From Nicotiana tabacum (taxonomy: Eukaryota; Streptophyta; Magnoliopsida; Solanales; Solanaceae), in NCBI RefSeq assembly GCF_000715075.1, contig NC_134096.1, forward strand, positions 68,639,026 through 68,703,025: a stretch of DNA of 64,000 nucleotides, read 5' to 3'. Position 1 is the first letter of the stretch. Every line of letters starts with the position of its first letter. Under the pieces are notes generated by a model. That model was not told the origin of the DNA and did not search any database. It saw nothing but the letters and a program-made list of their open reading frames with translations. The translations under genes were made by a program, and so were the position numbers. Positions 43,954-57,000 of this stretch are shown in pieces.

Positions 43954-46713
43954 TGTCACAACCCAATTCTATCTTAGGCCATAATGGCGCCCAGCACTGT
44001 TGCTAGGCAAGCCAACAGTGAACAATCTAGTGATTCTCCTTGGTAATAAGTTTTTCAAGTAAATAACTTTTTTTAATTTGAAAGATTTAATAAATAACAG
44101 ATTTAGAATAATTAAAACGAAAGCAGCTAAATGCAATCATAACTGCAAAAATAAAGCCAAAACCACAAGTCTACTAGTGTGTGTGCCAATACCTGGTGTC
44201 ACAAGTGTATGGGCTACTAGTAGAATATACAAAAGATTTCTTCTCTATTGTCAGAAATGAGAAGACAGAACAATGACAACAATAAAAAGGACTCTGGTTG
44301 CTGCAGAATGGCTCGGAAGGGCAGCTCACCATGTAGTCTCGTAACCTAGAACAAGCGTGCGCGCCAAACTGATACCCAGATGCACCTACCTCAGATCCTG
44401 CACATTTAAGTACAGAAGTATAGTGTGAGTACATAAACAACATGTACCCAATAAGTATCCAGTCTAACCTTGAAGAAGTAGTGACGAGGGGTCGACTGTG
44501 ACACTTACTATGGGCTAACAATAATATGTCAAAATTATAATTAAGCATGTATTACATGAAAAATACTGAAACTCCACAACATGAAGCAATCCTTTCACAA
44601 TTGTTAAGTCCCTGATTCATTGTTTTCCATCATTTAACAATTTACATCTCAAGCCAATGAAGTAATATCAAATATAATTGGATCCAAAGATTTATCACAC
44701 ACAAATCATGTCGAGTTCGTATGACCCGATCCAACATAATATTTAAACTGTGCACTGCTGAGGGTCGAACGGCACGAACCATAGATGCATCTATCTGCTA
44801 CCGAGGCATTCCGCCCGCTCCACAAATAGGAAATACTCTAAAGAAACACAAATTCTCAATATCAGTCAAGTGTTCCATTCACAACTTCAAGTAAGTGAAA
44901 TTTAACCTTTTTAAAAAATTCTTTTATAAATTTCCAATATGACTTAAGCAATTAAATTAACAAGTAAGGATGCAAACATCTTCAAGTATAGCATGATATG
45001 GGTCCTAGACTACCCGGACAATAGCATAATTAGTAGCTTTGTACGAACTCTCATCACCTCGTGCATACGTAGCCCCCACAAATAGAAAACACACGTTAAT
45101 TAATTCACCTATGGGGTAAATTCCCTCTTACAAGGTTAGAAAAGATACTTACCTCGTCTCAAAGCCTACTTTCCGGTCCAAGATTGCGCTCAACCCTCAA
45201 TTCGGTGACGAACAATCCAAAACTAGTCAAATGGTTTAATAATAAATCAATACATGTTCAAAAGTTCATATTCCAACTATTGAAGAGATTACCCAATCCC
45301 AAATATATGATTCCTAAAATTCACCCCCCCGGGCCCACGTACCTGGATTTCAGAAATTTTCAAAGAAAGTTGTTACTCATAATCTCACGAACTCAAATAT
45401 ATGATTTTTACTAAATTCCATAACAAATTTCGTGGTTAAATCTCATTTTTATCAAAAACCTAGGTTTTCACCTAAAACCCAAGATTTTCACTAATTTACA
45501 TGTTATAGTCTACCCATAAACTATGTATTTCACTCACATTTGCTAGGAATTACTTACCTCAATTAGTTGATGAAAATCCCTCTCTAACCAACCCCAAAAT
45601 CGCCCCCAAGAAGTGTAAGAAATGAGCAAAAATGCTCAAACCCCGATTTAAAACAACTCACTGCCCAGCGAATCTCGCATCTGCGAGGACACTGCCGTAC
45701 CCGCGATGCCGGTTCTGCGGAGAAAAATCTCACATGTGCGGTCCTCCCCCAGGTATCCAATGTTTGCATCTGTAGAGTTGGAGCCACTCCTGCGCGACCG
45801 CTCGTGCGACCTTCGACGTGTGCCTGCAGACTCGGTCGCTTTTGCGATTTCCCTCAATCGCACCTGCGCGTTCACAGGTGCACAAACTTGCACGCATTTG
45901 CGGTCCATGGAAAAATTCTCCCAGCCACTTTTGCAACACGAACCACGCATCTGCGGGCTTGCACCTGCGGCCAAAATCTCGCAAGTGCCGGCACACCAGA
46001 ACCAGTGCACCAGCAGCCCCTTTTTGAGTATTGACTCAATCCACGCATCGTCCGAACGGCATCCGGGGCTCCCGAGGCCCCGTCCAAACATACCAACAAG
46101 TCTATAAACATATACAAACTTTCTCAAACTCTCTAAACATGTAAAACAACAGCAAAACCCAAGGATCACACCCCCGAAATCAATCGAATCAATATATGAA
46201 CTTCAAGTTCTTCAATTTACTCCCAACGTGCCGAAACGTACTTAAACTATTCAGAATGACACCAAATTTTGTGTGCAAGTCTTAAATGACATTACGGATC
46301 TATTCCCGATCTTGAAATTCCATTTGGACCTTGATATAATCAAAACCTACTTCAAACCAAATTCAAAGAACTTCAAAAACCTTCAAAGAACCAACCTTCA
46401 CTATTAGGCGCCGAAACGCTCCCGGATCATCCAAAACCAGATCCGAACATACGCCCAAGTCTGAAATTATTATACAAACCTACTGGAACCGTAAAATATT
46501 GATTTCGAGGTCGTTTACTCAAAACGTTGACTGAAGTCACACTTGGCCTTTTAAGGCCAACTTAAGAAACCAAGTGTTCCGATTTCAACCCAAACCCTTC
46601 CAAATCCCGAACTAACCATCCCCGCAAGTCAAAAAATGATAAAAGCACATACGGGGAGTCTAATTTAGGGGAACGAGATTCTAGAAAGCAAAATTACCGG
46701 TCGGGTCATTACA
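43954..46713 (-). repeat. Element E: solo LTR (2760 bp) with GGAGA target-site duplication
   Basis: TGTCACAACCC at the left, GGGTCATTACA at the right, flanked by GGAGA at 43949-43953 and 46714-46718. It splits the gag of element D exactly at the duplication. The family is that of element C. It holds the U5 hairpin (43989-44008), a GAGGTAAGT donor-like motif with CTAAC (45107-45160), another GAGGTAAGTAATTCC near 45556, a cassette at 45660-45990 and the core block (46062-46102). Frames such as 45648-46169 are cassette artefacts. Confidence 0.95.
45660..45990 (-). repeat. CpG-rich inverted-repeat cassette in solo LTR E
   Basis: Repeated TCGCATCTGCGA, CGCACCTGCGCG and CACCTGCGG phrases with CGCA/TGCG arms, beginning about 720 bp from the LTR start. 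Confidence 0.8.
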
Positions 46714-46718
46714 GGAGA

Positions 46719-48029
46719 GGCGGATTTAATCAGAATACTCATGTTACAGGCTCTATTCCAGTTACTACCCCACATGCACAATCAGTTCGGGGTTGAGAAC
46801 AAGCGGTTAAAGGGGCGCCCTAGAGAGGGAGGCCAACCCGTTGATATAATTGATATGGTATGGCTGAGGCCACTACACCAAATAGTGTCGTTACATGTAT
46901 GATTTAATTCATAATAGAGGAGCGCTATTCTTAGTTTGATTCAATTTCAAATATCGAGGTGAGACCTCCTATCATGCTCCATGTATGGTAAGTTAGTGAT
47001 TTTGTACACCACTCACGTGTTTATCCATGTTGGGAGATTTGATGGTGTTAGCCCGTGTCTAGCATTTTGTTTTGTACCCTATTGAGGGCTAAGAGTCCAA
47101 AAGTGACTTTCTGTTACTCACTACAGTGGGTATTGATATAAATTTGGATAGTTTGATTAAAATTTGTGAATTATATGCCCTACCGTTATGGGGGTTCATT
47201 TTATGTCGTGAAATTGTTTCACAGAATTTATTTTTAAAAAAAGAGAATGGAAAATTTCAATTGGCACAATGTGAAAAATACTTATGATGCAAAGTTGAGG
47301 ACGAGATCCTCACAATTTTTGTATGATGTGAAATATTTAAACCGGGCTACAAGCCACGGTAGAAGTTATATAAGGACGAGGTCCTTGTGGTGAAAATTCT
47401 ATGTTTTTAAATTCTCCCTTTGTGAAATTTAAATTTGTACTATAGTATTAATAGGGAGTCATACCTGTTAGGCTTATTTGATAATTCTTTTATGTGTTAT
47501 TGTACATATTTAGCCACATTTGTGCTGTGAATATTGAGTTTTCGCCTACAAGGTGAGTGCCCAGGTGGCGTTAAATATGACTCGTTAATTCGGGTAAATA
47601 ATTATGAGGTCTTCATTCCTCGTGTGTTGTTCTCAATGTTGTGAAAAAATTTGAAATAAGTTTTTGATTAATATGAGATTAATTGAGGACGTTGAAATTA
47701 ATTATGACCAACTATTATGACCAGAGATGTAGTTTGGGGCATACGTATAATGTGCATGTAGGCACGAAATTGCTACAACCGGTTGAGACTAACACTGTGT
47801 GTTAATATAAAAATCAGGCCTTTTTGAAATTAATTGGAGTGTAAAAAAAATTGGCTTTAAAGTTTATAAATGAGGATAAAAGAAATAATCTCAATTGAGA
47901 TGGTGTTATCGGACCCATGTTAAATTGCGGTGAAGTAGAATCACCCAAGAGTATGTGTGTAAGAACACACTCAGTAATTTAATGTCCTCAGAATAATTGT
48001 TGGCATGTTCAAGGATGAACTTATGTTTT
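46719..48029 (+). other. Pol-less internal module of element D
   Basis: After the last gag codons, about 1.25 kb lacks coding motifs but is colinear with 1061-2301 of element A. It ends with TTCAAGGATGAACTTATGTT, a decayed copy of the pre-PPT phrase TTCGAGGACGAAC. Confidence 0.65.
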
Positions 48030-48042
48030 AAGAGGGGGAGAA
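48030..48042 (+). promoter_or_regulatory. Polypurine tract of element D
   Basis: AAGAGGGGGAGAA immediately before TGTAACGACTCG. Confidence 0.88.
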
Positions 48043-50595
48043 TGTAACGACTCGACTTATCGTTTTAAGAATTTACGCCCTGCTCAGCGACATAAGGTCC
48101 CGATCAACTTCGTAATATATGTTATGACTTGCGTGTACGGTCGAATTTGGATTTTGGAAGATTCGGAATTTAATTGAAAGAACAACTCTCATTTTTGAAG
48201 CTTAAATGAAAAGAGTTGATCGGAGTTTAACTTTTGAGCAAACGACTTTGGAATAAAATTTTGATGATTCCAATAGCTTCGTATGGTAATTTCGGACCTG
48301 AGCGTATGCTTGGATTTGGATTTGGAAGTCTGTAGGACAATTCAACGCATTTTGGCAAAAGTTGAAAAATAGAAGATTTTTGGAAAGTTTGACCGGGAGT
48401 TGACTTTATTGATATCGGGGTCGAAATTCAATTATAGAAATTGGAACAGCTCCATTATGTCATTTAAGACTCCCGTGCAAAATTTGAAGTCATTCCGGAT
48501 TGATTTGATACGTTTCAGCGGAAATTATAAAATTTGGAAAATTCATAAACTCATAAATCGATTCGAGGTGCGATTCATAGTTTTGATATTGTTTGATGCG
48601 ATTTGAGGCCTCGAGTAGGTCCGTGTTATGTTGCGGGACTTATTGGTATATTTGGACAAGGTCCCGAGTGGCTCGGATGAGTTTCGGATGGGGTTCGGAT
48701 CGTTTGGCGCCTTGTTGAAGCTGCTGGAATTTCTGTTGGCAAAAGCTGTTTTTGGCAGCAATTGGTGAAATCATGTTGGGAATTTGGAAGCTTATATCTC
48801 GAAATCTATAAGGAATCTGGAAATTTTCAAAACATGAAAATTGTAGCCCTTTGATTCTAGTTTCCATAAAGATAAATCATGTATCATTTGGACATTTGTA
48901 TAGAAAGTTATGATCGATTGACTGAAGGTTAGTACTGCAGATTTTGGCTACAGCAGTGTGCATCGCCAGATTTCTCATACACAGAGCTGACTCTGGAAGC
49001 TTATATCTCAAAATCTACATAGAATCTGGAAATTATCAAAACATGAAAGTTGTAACCTTTGATTTTAGTTTTCAGAAAGATAAATCATTCATCATTTGGA
49101 CATTTGTATAGAAAGTTATGATCGATTGACTGAAGGCTGGTGCTGCAGATTCTAGCTACAGCAGTGTGCATTGCCAGTAATTTCTGTTGTACAAGGATGA
49201 CTTTGGGAGCTTTTATCTCGCAATATATAAGGAATTGGGAGATGAGCAAAACATGAAAGTTGTATCCCTTGGTGTTTAGTTTACAGAAAGTTAAACCCTT
49301 CATCATTTGAACATTTGTACAAAAAGTTATAATCATTTAATGAAGGCTGGTAATGCTATATTTCTGGGCTGAGGCAAATCGCAAATGTCAAATGCGACTT
49401 GCCTGGACAGATTCTTAAAACGAGGGCTTCGGCCATTTTAACATATTTGGAGCTATGGAACTCGGATTGAAGCAATTTTTGAGACGATTTTCACCATATG
49501 GATTGGGGTAAGTGTTCTATATCCAAAAGTTATTATACTTCATGATTCCATGGTTGTTTTCATCAATTATTAGTGAATCAAATGGAAGCAATTGGAGAAA
49601 TTTGTAAAACTTTTCAAAATAAAAAATTTAAGATTTAGAGGTCGATTCGTTATCGGAATTTGATAAAATTGGTATGGTTGAAATCGTATCGAAATGGGTG
49701 TTCGGATTTTATAAAAATTCTTTCGGGTTCCGAGAGGCGAGTCCCGCGTTGACTTTTTAATGTGAAATTTTAAGTCGACGTTTTATTATCCGGAATTATT
49801 TTTGATGAATTTTAATGAAGTTATACAAATAATTTGGATAGATTTGAGCTTTCCAGAGGTTAATTCAAGCAAGAATGCGACTTTGGAATATCGGCATAAC
49901 TTCAAAAGGTAAGTATCTTGCTTAACCTTGAGTGGGGGAATTACCCCTTAGGCATTGAGTATTATGTGCCATTTGTGAAATGCGAAAAAGTCGTGCATGC
50001 GAGATGACGAGCACGTACTCGGGCTTGTATGTGCAAAACTTATTAAAAATCGTAACCTTACTTTATTGAAATTAAATTGATCGTGCATATTTTATATATT
50101 GATATTTTTTGCACGTGACTTGTCCTTGGGGTTATGATAGAAATATGGGCACAAGGTGCCGTGAAAATACAGAAGCGTGCTGAGACCCATATTATTTATG
50201 ATTATAAATGAGGTGTTACGAGATGACTTTTATTTTAAAGAATTATATTCAAAATATTGTTTGAAAGGATTATATTCGAAAGATATTTATTTGAAAGGAT
50301 TATATTTGAAAGATATTTATTTGAAGGAAGTATATTCAAAATATATTTATTGGAAAGGATGATATTCTAAAAAGTTTTATTGGAAAAACTTATAGATGAA
50401 AGATGTATATTTTGTAGAACTTGATTATTTGATTGTACTTGTGTTCATTATTGTTTGAGCAATATTTATGGTGTTCTTGTTGTGTTGCTGTTTATATCAC
50501 TGGTTGATTATTATTGTTATCATTGCTATTACTTTCCTATTATTTTTATATGTTATCCTACACAGGTTATTACACTAGTGAGTGTCTTGACTATA
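48043..50595 (+). repeat. 3' LTR of element D, first part (interrupted by F)
   Basis: It begins TGTAACGACTCG. The core block is at 48639-48680, then three ~208 bp repeats, GGGGTAAGTG near 49506, and GGTAAGTATC with CTTAACC and GGGG/CCCC (49907-49953). About 1.07 kb present in the 5' LTR is deleted near 50045. Element F enters at 50596 and the LTR resumes at 61132. Confidence 0.92.
48754..49355 (+). repeat. Three tandem ~208 bp repeats in the element D 3' LTR
   Basis: Copies start near 48754 (partial), 48937 and 49145 and share CATCATTTGGACATTTGTA, AGAAAGTTATGATCGATT and GCAGATTTTGGCTACAGCAG. Only the last copy remains in the truncated 5' LTR. Confidence 0.9.
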
Positions 50596-51289
50596 TGTAA
50601 TGACCCAGCCGGTCGTTTTGAGTATTACAACCTCGCTTTCCCCTTTACTGCTCAAATTGTACTTTACAGTTATTGTGTGAATTGTCGGGGTAATTGGTTC
50701 GGGTCCGGTGAGGTTTTGGAATGAATTGGAATACTTAGTTTCAAGGTTTAAAGCTTAAGTTAAAATAGTGACTGGATGTCGACTTATGTATAAACGACCT
50801 CGGAATTTAATTCTGATGATTTCAATAGGTCTGTATGGTGATTTTGGACTTAGGAGCGTTTCCGGAAAATTATTTGGAGGTCCGTAGTGGGATTAGGCTT
50901 GAAATGCTGGAAGTTGAAATTTTGGGAAGTTTGACCGGGACGTTGACTTTTTGATATCGAGGTCGGAATCCGATTCTGAAAATTGGAATAGCTCTGTTAT
51001 GTCGTTTATGACTTGTGTGTAAAATTTGAGGTCAATCAAACGTGATTTGATGTGTTTCGGCGCAAGTTGTAGAAACTAGAAATTTCAAAGTTCATTAGGC
51101 TTGAATTGGGGTGTAATTCATGGTTTTAGCATTATTTGAGGTGATTTGAGGGTTCGACTAAGTCCGTATGATATTTTAGGACTTGTTGGTATATTTGGTT
51201 GAGGTCCCGAGGGGCTCAGAGGAGTTTTGGATGGTTAACGGATCATTTTTGGCCTTGGTGAGATTGCTGATATCTGTCGCTGCATTTTT

Positions 51290-51640
51290 CGGATTTTCTC
51301 TTTTGCGTCTGCCAGTGGGCCCTCACGTTCGCGAAGAGGAATTTGTGGTAGGTAGGATTTACTCTTCGCGTTCGCGAGGAGGTCTCGCATTTGCGAAGAG
51401 AAGATGGGTTGTGCATCGCATTCGCATATGGCGTATCGCGTTCGCGAAGGGAAACATAGTGGGCATGGACTTTTGCCTTCGCATTCGCGAAGGGGGAGCT
51501 CGCGTTCGCGAAGAAAGGCTCCGTAAAGCATCGCGTTCGCGAACAGTGTCTCGCATTCGCGAAGAGCAAATGTTGGGAAGCACATTTTGTGCTTCGCGAA
51601 CGCGAGAGACCTGTCGCGTTCGCGAAGAAGAGAGGTCTGG
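51290..51640 (+). repeat. TCGCGTTCGCGA cassette, 5' LTR of element F
   Basis: About fifteen copies of TCGCGTTCGCGA or its complement, arms TCGCG/CGCGA around TT, every 15-35 bp. The motif lacks stop codons in several frames, which creates spurious frames on both strands. Confidence 0.92.
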
Positions 51641-53002
51641 ATAGAAAGTTTAAGTTCAGAAAATGGGACTTCGTCCCATTTTCTATTTTTAACGATTTGG
51701 AGCTCGGATTGAGGCGATATTTGAGATATTTTCAGAGGAAACAACGGGGTAAGAGTTCTTAACTCAATATTAGTTAAATTACCCGAATCCGTGGTTGTTT
51801 TTAGCATTTAATTGGTGAATTAAGTTGGAAAAGTTTGAAAACTCTCTTAGTTTAAATTGAGGATTTGAAGGCCGAGTTGTGGTCGGATTTGAGTAATTTT
51901 GGTATGGTTGGACTCGTGGTTGAATGGGGGTTCGGATTTTATGAGTTTTATCGGATTCCGAGATGTGGGCCCCACGGGTGATTTTTGGGGCGTAACTTCG
52001 GATTTTGTGGAAATATTAGTATTTTGATATGGAATTAAGTCCTATAAATTTGTGGGTTGAATCAAATTAATTGCGACTAGATTTGAGATGTTTTGAAGTT
52101 GATACACGCAGAGTGGAATTGCTGGAGCATTGCTTAACTTGCTCGACATTGGATTTGGCTTGTTCAAGATAAGTAACTCTTCTAATCTTGGAGTTGAGGG
52201 TATGAACCCTGAATATATGTATTTTGTGAATTGTTGGGAGGTGACGCACATGCTAGGTGATGGGCGTGTGGGCATGCACTATAGAAATTGTAACATAATT
52301 GTTTCTGTGGAATTTTATAGTTAAATAATCTTAGCATTTTCCATGCGGTTTTATGTGTTAAAGAAATTGAGCTGAAAAACATATTAAAAATCATCTTGAG
52401 GCTATGTGCTAGTATTATTGGGACCCACAGAGGTCATATTGCTGTGAATTATTGTGTTAAATTGAAAAATTCATACTCATTCATATTCATTTCATTGCAT
52501 ATCATAACTCAGTTTTATGACTCTATTTTGATGCATATAAATATTTTGGGCCGAATGCCCTGTTTTACTGAGATACCCGAGTGGCTTGAGAGGTTTATGA
52601 CTGAATGAGGCCGAGGGCCTGATTTATGTTGCATATTTATGGGATCGGGCTACACGCCGCAGCAAGTTGCATATTTATAGGATCGGGCTGCACGCCGCAA
52701 CATGTTTGATATCGACTGAGGGCCTGATTTGTGAGGATGAGTGTGGATTGGGGCTGCCCGCCTGCAGCATATTTATGACTGAGTGAGGCCGAGGGCCTGA
52801 TTTGTGAGGATGAGTAAGGATCGGGGCTGCCCGCCTGCAGCATACTTTATTATTATAGCACGTGAGTTGTCCGTGCAGCACGTGAGTTGTCCGTGTAGAT
52901 TACAGTGCTTGGGCTGAAGGAGCCCCTCCGAAGTCTGTACACACCCCTAGTGAGCGTAGGTACCTACTGAGTGCGAGTGCCGAGTGCTGAGTGACTGGGA
53001 GG

Positions 53003-53120
53003 CATGAGTGATTGTGAGGTATGCCCGAGTGCCAAGAGTGATTGTGAGGTATGCCCGAGTGGCAAGAGTGATTGTGAGGTATGCCCGAGTTGCACGAGTG
53101 ACTGTGAGGTTTTGCCCGAG
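53003..53120 (+). repeat. 30 bp tandem repeats in the 5' LTR of element F
   Basis: Four copies of GAGTGATTGTGAGGTATGCC plus CGAGTGGCAA, translating to SDCEVCPSGK repeats. The same array recurs at 60126-60240. Confidence 0.9.
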
Positions 53121-54013
53121 GGGCTGTATATGAGTGATGTTCTTCCCGAGAGGCTGTTTATGATCTTATCATTGAGTTGCACTGCATTGGCATGCATACA
53201 TGACATACATGCATAGAGATGTATTTCCGCGTGATGTACTGCATCACATCATTCATGATTTTTCACACATTGTTGACAGATGAGCATAGTGATGCATTTG
53301 TTTTTACACGGGTTATCCGGAAGGAAAATGAAACATCTTATTTATTATTGACAAGATTTTGGGAGAAATTTATTGTTTTCAAACTATTCATATTTTTAGC
53401 AACTCCAGCAAACGATTTGGTTTTTTTTCACTTATGTATTTGAAAGAAAGAACTACTATTTTTGAAATCATGATTTGGCTGGGTATTTTATCCCTGAGTT
53501 ACTTCTGGCATTATTTGCTTTATGTTGTAATGGATTGCTGTGGACTATTGGTTTTGGAATCGAACTTTGTGTAAGCTTGTCACTACTTTCAACCTACGGC
53601 TAGGTTTGTTACTGACTCAGTACATAGGGTCGGTTGTACTGATACTACACTTCTGCACATTGCGTGCAGATGTTGGCTGATGTTGTTGCTGTGCTCAATG
53701 GTTGCGGGACTTGAAGATGTACCTGCATTCCTGTTGTAGCTGTCTTTTGTTCAGGGTAGCCTTAGATTTATAAAAGCCCCGTTTATGTATTATTCAAACA
53801 GACTATGTATTATTTCATTTCTGCTTTGTATATTCTATTCTTAGAAGCTCATGATTTTTACTGTCATTTCTTGGGGAATGTATAAGGTTAAGATAATTAT
53901 TTAGTTAAATTTCTTTAATAATTGTTATTGGAATTGGATATTTGAAAGTTGGCTTACCTAGCGGGTTGGGTTAGGTTCCATCACGACTAGTTGGATTTTG
54001 GATCGTGACAAGG

Positions 54014-54025
54014 TGGTATCAGAGC
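54014..54025 (+). promoter_or_regulatory. Primer binding site of element F
   Basis: TGGTATCAGAGC, a perfect match to the initiator Met-tRNA complement, three bases after the 5' LTR. Confidence 0.92.
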
Positions 54026-57000
54026 TCTAGGTTCATAGGTTCTACAAATCATGAGCAAGTGTCTAGTAGAGTCTTGCGGATCGGTATGATGACATCCATA
54101 CTTATCTTCGAGAGGCTACAGGGCATTTAGAATAAGTATACTTCCCATTTTTCTTTCCATATCGTGCGAGATTGATTTAACTTGAGATATAAACTCTTTG
54201 AATTCCTTCCACGTATTCGTATGCGCACATAAGCGCTCAGTATCAGCTGTGCATCGCCGGCTTGTGATTCCATGAATGAAGTTCGAGATGAGTATTCTAT
54301 GTATGGGTGAAGGGGCCAGTCTGGAGGACTTTAGGCCAAGTTTAGATCGCAGCTTAAGCTCGGTAGCTTCAGCTGTAACTTGTACAATTAGACTCATATG
54401 TCCTGTAATGACCCTACAGTGGAATTTTGTGGCTCGATGAGCGGTGGAATGGCGGTATGATGGGTATGATGTGACCGCGGGATGTGTTAAGATGATTTGA
54501 ATGTGATGAGAAGTGTTTCCTTGAAATGTAAATAAATGGCCATGGGATGCTTGATTTTCGTTTTAATGTGACGCACAGTTTCAAGTATGAATGTTTTGAA
54601 GGATCTTTTATATTGTTAAATTTTGGGGTAAATTAAATTCTCATGTCTGGGTAATGAGTTTGGACGCAGATTGACTAGGTGATTGCATAGTAATTGTGAC
54701 TGCGAAAAGATATAACACGATACCGGATTGAGGCTAAGAAGGTGGATTATCCCCTGCGGAGTAATCTATGTAGGAGTATTTCTTATGATGTGAGTGGAGA
54801 GTTTCTTTTCTACCGACGGGGTGTATGGGTGGAGATTTGAATCTGAATCTGGTTGAGAAAGTTGACTTGTGTGTTAAGAGAATGAATACGAGCTTAGCGG
54901 ATGATTGAGGTATTTTTATGGTTGGCGTTGTATGAACTTGGGAAGAAGTTTCGTTGGACTGACTATGGCACTATAGCAGTAAGAGAGTATTGGTATTGTG
55001 AGTTAAGGAATGCTTTAATCTATGGCTTTGAGCCAAGTGGGGGAGTCTGCTATTGACAATTTGATCTCATGGTTAGGTGTTAAATTTTAATTTTGGTCTG
55101 AGGCATACTTGTGGGTTAGCTATGACTTGCAGAAGTTGAGATCGAGGATGACTCGAATAAGGAAATTTCTGGTTAAGGATTATATTTCACGTATGAGTAA
55201 ATGAAATTCGCGGGATGAGTGAGTTGTTATTGGTGAATGATGTAGTGCGCACGGAGTATGAATTTTATATATGGTGTTAAAGTAGAGTTACTTCTTTGAG
55301 TGTTGTAGTGCTAATGGGGCACGTGTCTTTTGGCCCATTTGGGCGGTGCAATTAGATTTGAGCAAAGTGGGTGACTCTCAAGAAGATTCCAGTGGGTTTG
55401 AGAATTATATATAGCAATTGAGAATGTTTTCAGACTTGTGTATGGATTCGACATTTTTGTGTAAGGAAGGTAAGAAGAACAATTTCAAATTCACATAATG
55501 TATTCTCAGAGTGAGTGTTGTAGTTGTGGTATTTTTGAAGGTGCTTCAGAAGAATACAGTTGCCTATGGGCCGTATGGCGTTGTGGTTCTATGCTAATGT
55601 TTGTGGGGTAAGTTATGGTTAAAGATCATGGTATTTTAGCAAGAAGAAGTATCAATCTGAAGACAAATTCGGAAGGGACTTGGAGAAATAGGACAGCTTG
55701 GTAGTAGGTTGGATCAGTATGGTAATGGATATGATCGGTTCTTTGAGTGCTTATGATGTGGGGGTTTTCTACAGGTGCTTTGTGGCAATACACCTGAACT
55801 TGGCGACCTGTGTGGCTTGGTCGAGTTAGAGAAATTTAGTTTTAAGGGCTTGATTATGTGCAAATGGATTCCAATATATTCTTGATGGTTTCTACAGGTG
55901 TGGAGAACGTGTTATGTATTGTGATTTCCTCCTGGAAAGAAGCAAGAGAAAGGTTTCTAACTAAAATGGTATGTAAATTATTGGTGACTCAAAGTTGATA
56001 ATAAGATTATTGTGCTTTTCACATGATGGCAATATAGATGTTACGTGTTGCACGAAAGCTAGATTTTCATGTACAAGGTGGCAGTACAGTCTTGAAGAGA
56101 AGGTAACGAATGTTGGACAACATGGACGGTTTCAAATAACTAGATAAATACTATTACTACTTGGTATTGTATGAGAAAGGGGCGTACTTCAGAAGGCGCA
56201 TTGTATTTTTTACTTACGGAGGTATAAATTAGTATTGCGGTACTCACATGGTTGATACACTGCTGATATTCAAATTTTATCAATTGACACGGAAAAACTT
56301 TTAAAGTATTTCTCGTGGGATGATCGTGTATGAGAGAGTTATTAGGCATTCGGGCGGTGGAGATGGAATCAAATATGGTGATTCGCGTGTTCTATGGATT
56401 TGGAGATTGGGAGTTCTCAGGAGCGGATTGTTTCATGGTTGTGGACTGTGAAGTTGTGGCTGGAGCTAGCCATATGATAGAATGTGTTATGATTCAGTCA
56501 TTATGGATTTTCGAAAGAATTTTTTATCTATTTGTGGGTAACCCGAGTTGATTTGGGGGTCCATAGGTAGGCCCAATTAAGATGTGTATTCTACACCGAG
56601 CCGGAATGGTTGGCTCCATACTGCTATTATTGAGGGATGTGTCATTTGGTTGATGTGGAACTTATTCGTGTTCTCAAATGATCTGTGAGTTATTCCTTTA
56701 TGCTACGAGGAGTTGTGATTCATTGGTTATGTGCACAGATGGTGCGGTTCTATTTGAGCTTTATAGCGGAATTTGAGTGTGATGAGTAATTGGGTATTGC
56801 ATGATCGATAGCGTAATGGTTATGTCCTTTCAGGTTTTGTGTGGTATTTTTGTCATTTGCCTTTCCGTCGTTATTAAATTGAAGCAGGGTGGCTCGGAGT
56901 ATATAATATGAACCACGTGTTAGAATCAGGTGATGGTTCTACGGTGTATGATGAATTTTCAGTGTTTCGTTGTGGAAGTACTTATTAATCTAGTGGGGCA

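Larger units (their letters stand above)
50596..54010 (+). repeat. 5' LTR of element F (3415 bp)
   Basis: From TGTAATGACCC to GGATCGTGACA. It contains the core block (51181-51224), a TCGCGTTCGCGA cassette (51290-51640), GGGGTAAG near 51749, GATAAGT with CTAAT and a GGGT/ACCC hairpin (52168-52210), stem-loop repeats (52615-52850), 30 bp repeats (53003-53120) and the U5 hairpin (53956-53976). Confidence 0.93.

Noticed and set aside
45648..46169. Overlapping long open frames on both strands in solo LTR E
   Set aside because: They coincide with the CpG cassette, whose repeats avoid stop codons in several frames. No start context or domain supports a protein.
51183..51644. A 153-codon open frame in the F 5' LTR, with a similar 160-codon frame at 58306-58788
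   Set aside because: Both lie in the same LTR position and are kept open by the stop-free TCGCGTTCGCGA repeats; the reverse strand is open too. Arg/Glu/Ala-rich repeats without any domain do not support a gene.
54116..54397. 93-codon minus-strand frame in the interior of element F
   Set aside because: No domain, antisense to the element, and it overlaps leader sequence shared with D in which the frame is not open.
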